Position numbers and translations under genes: made by a program. Shown piece after piece: positions 1 through 5,969 of a DNA stretch of 6,089 nucleotides. Below the pieces are notes generated by a model. It ran no database searches. It saw nothing but the letters and a program-made list of their open reading frames with translations, and was not told the DNA's origin. Where the stretch lies: assembly GCA_022571535.1 (NCBI GenBank), contig JACZXR010000164.1, positions 1 through 6,089 of the forward strand. Reading direction: 5' to 3'. Within the stretch, counting starts at the first letter, position 1; every line of letters begins with the position of its first letter. The stretch comes from Deltaproteobacteria bacterium (lineage in GTDB: Bacteria > Desulfobacterota > Binatia > UBA9968 > CAXXLF01).

Positions 1-2
1 GG

Positions 3-365
3 CGAGCAACTCCGGAGTACGGGCGTGAGGGTTTAGCCATGAAAAACTTGCTCCAAGACATTGGAGCGGAAAGCCGGCTGTTAGAGACAGAGGGCCGTTC
101 CACCCGAACCTATAGCAACGCTCAGGAGAGTGCGAAAATTCTCCAGGCTCGGGGCACTACCCGCATCCTTCTCGTCACTCACCCAAACCACATGCTGCGC
201 GCAAAGTGGACCTTTGAAAAGGCGGGGTTCACCGTTTATCCAGCTCCCATACCCTGGGATCGCTTTACAGATAAAAAGATCTCCGTAGGCCGAATCGATC
301 TTTTCCGGAGGGCACTTCACGAATATGGGGGGTTGGTCCTCTACTGGTGGAGAAACTGGTTGTAG
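3..365 (+). CDS. DUF218 / YdcF-family protein, 5' end cut by window edge
   Basis: This is the C-terminal 120 residues of a protein of the DUF218 family (YdcF, SanA and ElyC relatives). The reading frame is open to the window edge. An ATG at 39 exists, but the residues before it (EYGREGLA) fit the helix that normally continues into this domain, so I read the gene as truncated by the window rather than starting there. Counting from that ATG, STRTYSNA at 21-28 matches the family's conserved S-R-x-T-x-x-N-A block. ILLVTHPNHMLRA at 43-55 matches the strand-and-loop with the conserved H-M-x-R-A. The tail GGLVLYWWRNWL is the usual hydrophobic end of the family. ElyC and SanA are linked to cell-envelope integrity in Escherichia coli, but the biochemical role of most members is unknown. 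It is convergent to the neighbouring operon and probably unrelated to it. Confidence 0.85.
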   Translation, partial: RATPEYGREGLAMKNLLQDIGAESRLLETEGRSTRTYSNAQESAKILQARGTTRILLVTHPNHMLRAKWTFEKAGFTVYPAPIPWDRFTDKKISVGRIDLFRRALHEYGGLVLYWWRNWL

Positions 366-374
366 ATGCCGGAA

Positions 375-390
375 TTTTAACGCGTTAAAA
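375..390. repeat. Perfect 16-bp palindrome between convergent genes
   Basis: TTTTAACGCGTTAAAA reads identically on both strands. It lies between the stop of the DUF218 gene (363-365) and the end of the SDR gene, whose TAA stop (385-387) is inside it. As RNA it could form only six A-U pairs around a CGCG loop, with CTTTT following on the plus strand. That is weak for an intrinsic terminator. It may act as a poor bidirectional terminator, bind a dimeric protein, or be chance. The symmetry is seen directly; any function is inference. Confidence 0.5.
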
Positions 391-1092
391 CTTTTCCGTA
401 TAGGGGCGGATGTCGATTTCGTGCGTCCAGGCATTCCTGGGCTGCTTAATGGCATGAATGATGACAGCAGCAATGGCGTCGGGAGGGATGACTGTATCGT
501 CCGCCCGACCCGGTTCCCTAGCACGAAGCCTTGGCGTGTCGATCTGACCATCGACCACCACGTGAATCACGTGAATTCCCTTCGGGTGAAATTCCCTCGC
601 AAGGGATTGGCCTAGAACGCGCAGGGAGGATTTGGCAATAGCCAAGGGGGCAAAGCCGGCACGACCACGCAGGGATGCCGTTGCCCCGGTAAGAGAGATC
701 GCCCCGTGCCCAACCCTTAGCATATCCGGAATGATGGCCTGGGCAAGATGAACTGCACCCATGGTCCCTGTCTCAAACGACTGGAGAATCACATTCGGAT
801 CCAGCTCCAGGAAAGGGCCACGCCCGTAGCCGCTCGCATTATAGGCCAAGACGCTAATCACCCCGAACTCGGACCGGACTCTATCGACCGCCGAAATGAC
901 GGAGTCGCGATTTGTCACATCCACCGGGACTACGAGGGCCTTGCCTCCTCTAGCCTGAATCTGAGCTGCTACGGGCTCGCTCGATGCAGATCGGCGCGAG
1001 AATAAACCGACGCCGTAACCCTCTCCGGCAAGCGCACGCGCCAGCGATGACCCCAGTCCGGGACCTACCCCCGCGACAACGGCAGCTTCCAT
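385..1092 (-). CDS. Short-chain dehydrogenase/reductase with atypical active site
   Basis: The 235-residue Rossmann-fold protein belongs to the SDR family. The nucleotide-binding loop AGVGPGLG is at residues 7-14, an acidic turn VDV at 57-59, and YNAS at 84-87 stands where classical SDRs have NNAG. The block TGATASLRGRAGF (135-147) followed by LAIAK (150-154) keeps the catalytic lysine, K154. The catalytic tyrosine position is L150, and the usual serine position is an alanine or threonine (A137/T138). The helix-4 asparagine position is apparently G109. From memory, related SDRs with the TGATASLRG and HVVxDG (here HVVVDG, 178-182) signatures also lack this tyrosine, so the change is probably a subfamily trait and not decay. 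Classical SDRs carry out NAD(P)-dependent carbonyl/alcohol chemistry; whether this one does is uncertain. The ATG overlaps the upstream gene by 28 bp, with GGGGGA just before it, which suggests translational coupling. It is the last gene of the operon. Confidence 0.9.
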   Translation of the reverse strand: MEAAVVAGVGPGLGSSLARALAGEGYGVGLFSRRSASSEPVAAQIQARGGKALVVPVDVTNRDSVISAVDRVRSEFGVISVLAYNASGYGRGPFLELDPNVILQSFETGTMGAVHLAQAIIPDMLRVGHGAISLTGATASLRGRAGFAPLAIAKSSLRVLGQSLAREFHPKGIHVIHVVVDGQIDTPRLRAREPGRADDTVIPPDAIAAVIIHAIKQPRNAWTHEIDIRPYTEKF

Positions 1093-2057
1093 TCTTCCCC
1101 CATGGTCGACTTGTCGAACAGCTCATCCAAGGATAACTCCCGCGAAATCATACCCTGCTGGTGCGAGTACCGAATCAGTGTGGAAACGTTCTTCCGATTG
1201 GCTTCGTTCAGTCCGTAGACCCACGGATCCTTGCCCAGTATTTGCTCCTGTTCTTCCTGCGCATTTCGGAACCAGGCGAGAGGAACCCTTCTGGGGTTCT
1301 CCATCCTCTGATAGGCTACCTTTTTGGCACGCTCGAAAGCGACCATCATGTTCATTGGAACCCACGGATAACGATCTACGATCTCCTGCTTGATGACCGT
1401 GGTGTGCATGATGGGAAAGATACCGGTGCGACGGTAGTAATCAATCTCCTCTTCCTTGTAGCGCTCGAACAAGCACTTGACCCTGGGGTCTTTATTCATA
1501 ATGGGAGAGATGATGTCCGGATGGATCACGCCGTCCAGCTCTCCCTCCACGAGCATGGACTCGACCCGTTTGCCGGGAGGTATGCGAACCAGCGTGAGAC
1601 CCTTTGGCGGGGCAAATGGAATATCCTCTTCCCTTTCTGCGTGCCAGTTGATCTTTTTGTGAGGGACCTGGAATTCATCTTCAAGTATCCCTCGAATCCA
1701 AACCAAAGCGGTCGCCTGAAAATTCTTGAGCCCCACCTTTTTACCGATAAGATCCGCCGGTTTATTAATCCCTTTATTGATATTGATGAAGATAAAGCCG
1801 TGGCGAAATCTGCGGTGGAGAAATACGGGAATAGCAGTCAAGTCCACCCCCTTGTCTTTTGCCAGCAAATAGGACGAGCAGGAAAACTCGCATACGTCAA
1901 AGTCACGGTTTCGCGCCATTCTCCAATGCCGTGTGGGCGAATCCATATCGGTCAGGACGGTAAGCTCAATACCGTCGGCTTTGACGGTTCCCTCTTTGAT
2001 TGCCCGTATGCTCTCATAGTCGCCGGTGGCTAAAGTTAGATGAAGCAATTTCGACAC
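1065..2057 (-). CDS. 4,5-dihydroxyphthalate decarboxylase-like protein (Pht5-type, periplasmic-binding-protein fold)
   Basis: The 330-residue protein resembles 4,5-dihydroxyphthalate decarboxylase (Pht5) and its many relatives, which share the fold of NMT1/THI5-like substrate-binding proteins and are often auto-named ABC transporter substrate-binding proteins. Recognisable blocks are LATGDY (9-14), FDVCEFSCSSYL (53-64), IPVFLHRRFRHGFIF (76-90), PADLIGKKVGL (100-110), ESMLVEGELDGVI (166-178), YYRRTGIFPIMHT (207-219) and RYSHQQGM (296-303). There is no signal peptide or lipobox, so a cytoplasmic enzyme is more likely than a transport protein. Pht5 converts 4,5-dihydroxyphthalate to protocatechuate; the substrate here is unknown. 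I chose the GTG start at 2057 because a strong AGGGGGG lies 8 bases upstream and the conserved domain begins at once. An in-frame ATG at 2135 would add 26 unconserved residues and overlap the preceding gene by 46 bp. The gene ends 28 bp inside the SDR gene. Confidence 0.85.
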   Translation of the reverse strand: MSKLLHLTLATGDYESIRAIKEGTVKADGIELTVLTDMDSPTRHWRMARNRDFDVCEFSCSSYLLAKDKGVDLTAIPVFLHRRFRHGFIFININKGINKPADLIGKKVGLKNFQATALVWIRGILEDEFQVPHKKINWHAEREEDIPFAPPKGLTLVRIPPGKRVESMLVEGELDGVIHPDIISPIMNKDPRVKCLFERYKEEEIDYYRRTGIFPIMHTTVIKQEIVDRYPWVPMNMMVAFERAKKVAYQRMENPRRVPLAWFRNAQEEQEQILGKDPWVYGLNEANRKNVSTLIRYSHQQGMISRELSLDELFDKSTMGEEWKLPLSRG

Positions 2058-2064
2058 GGTCTTG

Positions 2065-2073
2065 TCCCCCCTA
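2065..2073 (-). promoter_or_regulatory. Shine-Dalgarno site deciding the GTG start at 2057
   Basis: On the minus strand TAGGGGGGA ends 7 bases before the GTG at 2057. It lies in the 32-bp gap after the class II aldolase gene. This supports the shorter, GTG-initiated form of the decarboxylase-like protein over the ATG at 2135, which lies inside the upstream gene. Confidence 0.75.
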
Positions 2074-2089
2074 TACTGCTTTCGGTCAA

Positions 2090-2788
2090 CTACTCGATCG
2101 CAGCTCTTTTTGCCCTTCGCACAAAATAGTCCCACATGGTCCCCAGACGGTGGGGGGTGTAGACCTGTTCGTATTTCAATTTTGACTCTTCGTCACTGCT
2201 CCAGGAGATATCGCCGGATGCCATAGCCAACATTTGAATCCTAGCCGCCTTTTCCAGAAAGATGGCATAAAGAGTGGCCACCTCCACCGATTCCCCGACC
2301 ACGGTTACCCCGTGGTTCTTCATCAGAATTCCCCGACACCCGCCCAGAGTCCTGGCCACCTCCTGGCCCAACTGGGCAGTCCGAATCAGAATCGTTGTAT
2401 AGTCAAATAGAGGAAGGCTGTCGAAGAAGATGGATCCCTCGTGGCTGACAGTGCGCATAGGCTGGCGTAGTGAGCCGAAAGCTGTTGAATACGGCGGATG
2501 GCTGTGAACCACACAATTAACGTCGGGACGGGCCTTATAGATTTCCGTATGTATGAAGATCTCCGAATGGCGCTCGAAATCACCCTTTACTTTATTCCCG
2601 TCAAGGTCACAGACGATCAGATGATATGGGCGAATCTCTTCGAACCCGAAGCTGTGCGGCTTCATCAAGATTTTCTGCTCTCCCGGGATTCGGGCAGAGA
2701 CATGACCCAGGATGTTATCCCAGTGGCCTTCTATGGCTAGGATATTACACGAGTAGGCAACTTTTTCCTTGAGAGAATCGATGTCCAC
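2090..2788 (-). CDS. Class II aldolase/adducin-family protein, possible aromatic decarboxylase or aldolase
   Basis: The 232-residue protein is a complete class II aldolase/adducin domain. The zinc site is intact: H95 and H97 in VVHSHPPYS (93-101) and H159 in MKNHGVTVVG (156-165). E76 in RHSE (73-76) occupies the place of the catalytic glutamate of L-fuculose-1-phosphate aldolase. The N-terminal NILGHVSARIP (25-35) matches the family's N-x-S-x-R substrate-side block. Members include sugar-phosphate aldolases, epimerases, methylthioribulose-phosphate dehydratase and aromatic decarboxylases such as 3,4-dihydroxyphthalate 2-decarboxylase (PhtC/OphC). Next to a Pht5-like gene and an aryl-CoA ligase, decarboxylation or retro-aldol cleavage of an aromatic or hydroxy acid is the better guess; this is inference from context. 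It starts at GTG 2788, 26 bp after the ligase gene, behind a perfect AAGGAG. Confidence 0.9.
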   Translation of the reverse strand: MDIDSLKEKVAYSCNILAIEGHWDNILGHVSARIPGEQKILMKPHSFGFEEIRPYHLIVCDLDGNKVKGDFERHSEIFIHTEIYKARPDVNCVVHSHPPYSTAFGSLRQPMRTVSHEGSIFFDSLPLFDYTTILIRTAQLGQEVARTLGGCRGILMKNHGVTVVGESVEVATLYAIFLEKAARIQMLAMASGDISWSSDEESKLKYEQVYTPHRLGTMWDYFVRRAKRAAIE

Positions 2789-2794
2789 AACATG

Positions 2795-2800
2795 CTCCTT
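2795..2800 (-). promoter_or_regulatory. Shine-Dalgarno site for the GTG-started class II aldolase gene
   Basis: AAGGAG on the minus strand stands 6 bases before the GTG at 2788. A nearby ATG (2793-2791) lies one base from this site and in another frame, so it is not the start. The spacing therefore settles on GTG. Confidence 0.8.
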
Positions 2801-2814
2801 TATATTTAGTCTGC

Positions 2815-4362
2815 TTATTTGTCGCGCAACTTAAACCTCTGGATCTTTCCTGTAACCGTTTTAGGTAAATCCTCGACAAAATCGATCCACCTGGGATATT
2901 TGTACGGAGAGAGCTTCTCTCTGACAAGAGACTGGAGCTCCTCCCTGAGTTGGCTGCTCGGCTGGACCTCACCTTTTAATACGACATATGCCTTGGGTTT
3001 GACCAGCCCGTCCTGGTCGATTGCGCCTGCCACTGCGGCCTCAAGTACGGACGGGTGTTCCACAAGGACGTTTTCAACCTCGATGGGGGACACCCACATC
3101 CCACCCACCTTTAGCATATCGTCGGACCGACCGCAGTACCAGTAATAGTCCTCTTCGTCACGGGAGTATGTGTCCCCGGTCTTCAGCCACTCTCCCAGCA
3201 TCGTCTTTTTGGTTTGTTCGTGCTTGTTCCAGTAATAAGGAGAATTGGCGTCACCCTTTACCATGAGATGTCCCACCTCCCCCACTGGCACCTCTCTCCC
3301 CTCGTCATCGACGATCTTGGCCTCGAAGGCCGGAGTTACCTGTCCACTACTACCCGGTTTTGCTTTTCCCGGTCGATTGGCTAAAAAATCATGAGTGGCC
3401 TCGGTTGAGCCCACAACATCCAGCAGCTCGAGGCCAAATTTTTCCTTCCACTGGTGAAAAATAGCCGGCGGTAAGGGTTCTCCGGAGGATAAGCATATCC
3501 TGAGCGAGCTTAGATCGTATCTCTTTTCCACGCGGAGAAACCTGGCGTAAAGCGTCGGGACGGAGAAGAAAAAAGTGGGACGTTTCTGTTCAATAACCTG
3601 CAAGACCTTTTCCGGATCAGGTCGCTCCGGCCATAGGACGGTAGACCCACCAAAGCGAAACGGAAAGTAAAGGGAATTTCCCAGGCCGTAAGAGAAAAAG
3701 AGCTTGGAGGCCGAAAAACAGATGTCGTCTTCTCTCATGGCCAGCACAGGCTTCACGAAGAGGTCGGTGATCGTAATCATGTCGTGCTGCAGGTGAACGG
3801 CCCCCTTTGGAAACCCCGTGCTGCCTGAGGTATAGTTCCACATCGCGATATCATCTCTGCCGGTAGGCTCAGCCTCGAGATCGACTGAGGCGCTGGCAAC
3901 AATGGATACGTAAGAGAGAGCCCGGCCCCTGGGTCTACCTACGACAATAACTTTTTTCAGGTACCGGGGTTGGTCCCAAATAGTCTCCACTTCGGGAAGA
4001 ACGGACTCGTGCACTACCATCACGCGTGCCCTGCTGTCCTCAAGCAGGTAGCGGTAGTCCCTGGCTTTCATCCAGGGATTGACTGGAATTGGCACAGCCC
4101 CGATTTTGATCGCGCCGAAAAAACAAAAAACAAATTCTGGGCAGTCGGGGAGAATGAGGAGGACCCGCTGCTCAACCTCCAGCCCCAGATCTCTTAAGGC
4201 GTTTCCCGTTTGGTTGACCCTATCGAAAACATCCTGATAGGAAAACTGCTGGTCCAGATAGTAGATCGCGATCTTTTTTCCCCTACCCCGGGCGATATTC
4301 TCATCCACGAAGGTGGTGGCAGCGTTATAAATTTCGGGCAGGTCGACCTTCAGATCCGACAT
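2815..4362 (-). CDS. Benzoate-CoA-ligase-type AMP-forming acyl-CoA ligase
   Basis: The 515-residue protein is a full-length member of the ANL (AMP-binding) superfamily and most resembles the benzoate/4-hydroxybenzoate-CoA ligase family. It would convert a carboxylic acid, ATP and CoA to acyl-CoA, AMP and pyrophosphate in the cytoplasm. The N-terminal block YNAATTFVDENIARGRG (12-28) is typical of benzoate-CoA ligases. The P-loop-like YTSGSTGFPKG is at 177-187, SYGLGN at 224-229, the adenine-binding GSTEATH at 318-324, TGD at 395-397, and the hinge GRSDDMLKVGG at 411-421. The C-terminal catalytic lysine is K506 in KTVTGKIQR. All key residues for activity are present. The acyl-pocket segment after GSTE reads ATHDF; benzoate-CoA ligases that I recall have a more hydrophobic MLHIF-like segment, so the substrate may differ from benzoate. 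The start lies 9 bp after the dehydrogenase stop. AGGAGA (4376-4381) is 13 bases away with weaker GAGAG closer, so coupling to the upstream gene is likely. Confidence 0.93.
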   Translation of the reverse strand: MSDLKVDLPEIYNAATTFVDENIARGRGKKIAIYYLDQQFSYQDVFDRVNQTGNALRDLGLEVEQRVLLILPDCPEFVFCFFGAIKIGAVPIPVNPWMKARDYRYLLEDSRARVMVVHESVLPEVETIWDQPRYLKKVIVVGRPRGRALSYVSIVASASVDLEAEPTGRDDIAMWNYTSGSTGFPKGAVHLQHDMITITDLFVKPVLAMREDDICFSASKLFFSYGLGNSLYFPFRFGGSTVLWPERPDPEKVLQVIEQKRPTFFFSVPTLYARFLRVEKRYDLSSLRICLSSGEPLPPAIFHQWKEKFGLELLDVVGSTEATHDFLANRPGKAKPGSSGQVTPAFEAKIVDDEGREVPVGEVGHLMVKGDANSPYYWNKHEQTKKTMLGEWLKTGDTYSRDEEDYYWYCGRSDDMLKVGGMWVSPIEVENVLVEHPSVLEAAVAGAIDQDGLVKPKAYVVLKGEVQPSSQLREELQSLVREKLSPYKYPRWIDFVEDLPKTVTGKIQRFKLRDK

Positions 4363-4371
4363 CGGCTCTCT

Positions 4372-5832
4372 CTATTCTCCTCTCATGACCTCAGACTCCG
4401 CCTCTGTGGCTATCACGATAGACTTGGTCTCAGTATAGTAGTCGATGGCCTCGTTGCCGTGTTCCTTGCCCAGGCCGCTCTGTTTGACACCGCCGAAAGG
4501 CAACTCGTCGTAGATTATTTGTGCCGAGTTGATCCAGGTATAGCCCGCCTCGATCTGCTCGGCCGCCCTCATAGCCTTGTTCAGATCCCTAGTCCAAACC
4601 GATGACCCGAGACCGAAGATGGAGCGGTTTGCCTGGGCAATGGCTTCGTCCAGATCCTTGACCCGCAAAATAGGGAGTGCGGGACCAAAGCACTCTTCCA
4701 CTACAACGCGAGCGTCCGGATCGACATCCGCCAAAAGGGCCGGCTGAAGAAAATACCCTTGATCAAACTCTTGCCCTTTAGGACGCCCCCCCCCGGTGAG
4801 GAGCTTCGCGCCCCTTTTGACGGCGTCTGCAATCATCTCTTCAACCTCTTCTCTCTGCCCCTTGGTGTGCAACGGCCCCAATAAGGTCTCGCGCTTGAGA
4901 CCGTCGCCGATGCGTAGCTTATTAACCTTTCCTGTCAATCGCTCCATAAATGTATCGGCGATCCTGTCAAAGAGGTAAAGCCTCTTGACGGCCAGGCAAG
5001 CCTGCCCGCAATTGAAGAACCGACCCACTGATGCCGCACTAACCGCCCTGTCCAGATCTGCGTCATCACACACGATCATCGGATCGCTCCCGCCGAGCTC
5101 CAGGGTCACTCTTTTAACCTCCTTCGCCGCCACCTCCATGACATGCTTACCTGTCCCCGTCTCCCCCGTAAAGCCAATCTTTCTTATCTTGGAATTCTGG
5201 AGGATCTCCTCTCCTACGACCCCTCCAGGGCCGGTGATGATGTTGATGACACCTTTAGGAAGCCCGGCTCGATGAATAAGTTCCACGCAGCGCGTAGCCG
5301 TCAGAGGAGTGCTCCCCGCCGGCTTGATGATCATGGTATTGCCGGCCAGCAGGGCCGGACCGATTTTGTTCCCCATCAACGAAACGGGAAAATTCCACGG
5401 CACAATGGAACCGACGACACCCATTGGCTTTTTCATAATGATGCCATAACGTCCGTCGTCCAAGGTGACATACCCACCGCGCATGCACTTGGCCATGCCG
5501 GCGTAATGTTCCAAGGTATGGGCGAAGCGGCGAATCTCAAGGATCGATTCTCGGATCGGCTTTCCCTGTTCCCGAGTGAGCAGCGAGGTGAGCTCCTTTT
5601 CGTTTTCTCTCACTAAACGGACGGCCTCCTGAAGCAGCGCGCCCCGTTTTGCGGGCGACATCCTCGACCAGACACCAAATGCATCATCGGCCGCTTCAAC
5701 AGCCTTGCGCACATCTCCTGCAGTACCCTTCGGTACGGTATCGACCACCTCGCCCGTGGAAGGGTTCCGGATCTCGGTTACCTCACCACTCTCGGAATCG
5801 TGGAATTCGCCTGCATAGAACATCTTAGCCAT
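4372..5832 (-). CDS. NAD(P)-dependent aldehyde dehydrogenase
   Basis: The 486-residue protein is a complete member of the aldehyde dehydrogenase superfamily, oxidising an aldehyde to its acid. Visible sites are PWNFP (145-149, with oxyanion-hole N147), K170 in the cofactor site, FTGETGTG (221-228), the general base E245 in LELGGSDP (244-251), nucleophile C279 in FNCGQACLAVKR (273-284), and EECFGP (379-384) contacting the cofactor. The residue that is glutamate in many NAD-preferring enzymes (KPxE) is G173 here (KPAGSTPL), which would allow NADP; cofactor preference is inference. It is a non-acylating type and has no signal peptide. It is the first gene of the five-gene operon and begins at an ATG with GGGAGA (5838-5843) 5 bases upstream. 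A second in-frame ATG lies three codons in, but the first fits the ribosome site better. In context it may supply the acid for the CoA ligase that follows. Family-level naming does not give a substrate. Confidence 0.95.
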   Translation of the reverse strand: MAKMFYAGEFHDSESGEVTEIRNPSTGEVVDTVPKGTAGDVRKAVEAADDAFGVWSRMSPAKRGALLQEAVRLVRENEKELTSLLTREQGKPIRESILEIRRFAHTLEHYAGMAKCMRGGYVTLDDGRYGIIMKKPMGVVGSIVPWNFPVSLMGNKIGPALLAGNTMIIKPAGSTPLTATRCVELIHRAGLPKGVINIITGPGGVVGEEILQNSKIRKIGFTGETGTGKHVMEVAAKEVKRVTLELGGSDPMIVCDDADLDRAVSAASVGRFFNCGQACLAVKRLYLFDRIADTFMERLTGKVNKLRIGDGLKRETLLGPLHTKGQREEVEEMIADAVKRGAKLLTGGGRPKGQEFDQGYFLQPALLADVDPDARVVVEECFGPALPILRVKDLDEAIAQANRSIFGLGSSVWTRDLNKAMRAAEQIEAGYTWINSAQIIYDELPFGGVKQSGLGKEHGNEAIDYYTETKSIVIATEAESEVMRGE

Positions 5833-5969
5833 TTAATTCTCCCATCACGAAAATAAAATCCCTATAAAAAATCCCACCTGCAGCCTATCCGTAACGTTGG
5901 CCGAGCGGGATGAAAAAACAAACCATTTTACCCATATCTTGTCAAGGAATCGGGGGCTATCGTAGGACA
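5833..5969. other. 137-bp non-coding gap upstream of the operon
   Basis: This AT-rich stretch separates the aldehyde dehydrogenase from the upstream partial gene. It is the only sizeable gap before the operon and therefore the likely site of its promoter and control. I see no strong intrinsic terminator: no GC-rich hairpin followed by a T-run on the minus strand. A short direct repeat of AAATCCC occurs at about 5856-5862 and 5869-5875 and may be chance. Read-through from the upstream gene cannot be excluded. Confidence 0.5.
5917..5945 (-). promoter_or_regulatory. Candidate sigma-70-type promoter for the operon
   Basis: On the minus strand a perfect TTGACA (5945-5940) is followed after 17 bases by TTTGTT (5922-5917), a poor -10 match. 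A better-looking TAAAAT (5930-5925) sits only 9 bases downstream of TTGACA, which is too close. Transcription from here would leave a leader of roughly 75-80 bases before the aldehyde dehydrogenase start. The -35 match and the position are favourable; the -10 is weak, so this is tentative. Confidence 0.25.

Noticed and set aside
81..551. A 156-codon open frame on the minus strand
   Set aside because: It crosses both the DUF218 gene and the end of the SDR gene, both supported by conserved motifs, and has no recognisable domain.
1161..2033. A 290-codon open frame on the plus strand
   Set aside because: It lies antisense to the well-supported Pht5-like gene, its protein resembles no family I know, and such long shadows are common opposite coding frames.
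1065..2057. Reading the Pht5-like protein as an ABC transporter substrate-binding protein
   Set aside because: It shares that fold, but there is no signal peptide, lipobox or neighbouring permease/ATPase gene, and the conserved blocks fit the decarboxylase-like group.
2791..2793. ATG as the start of the class II aldolase gene
   Set aside because: It is in a different frame from the conserved protein and only one base from the AAGGAG; the GTG at 2788 is in frame with correct spacing.
5143..5616. A 157-codon open frame on the plus strand
   Set aside because: It is antisense to the aldehyde dehydrogenase, across its cofactor- and substrate-binding region, and has no family features.
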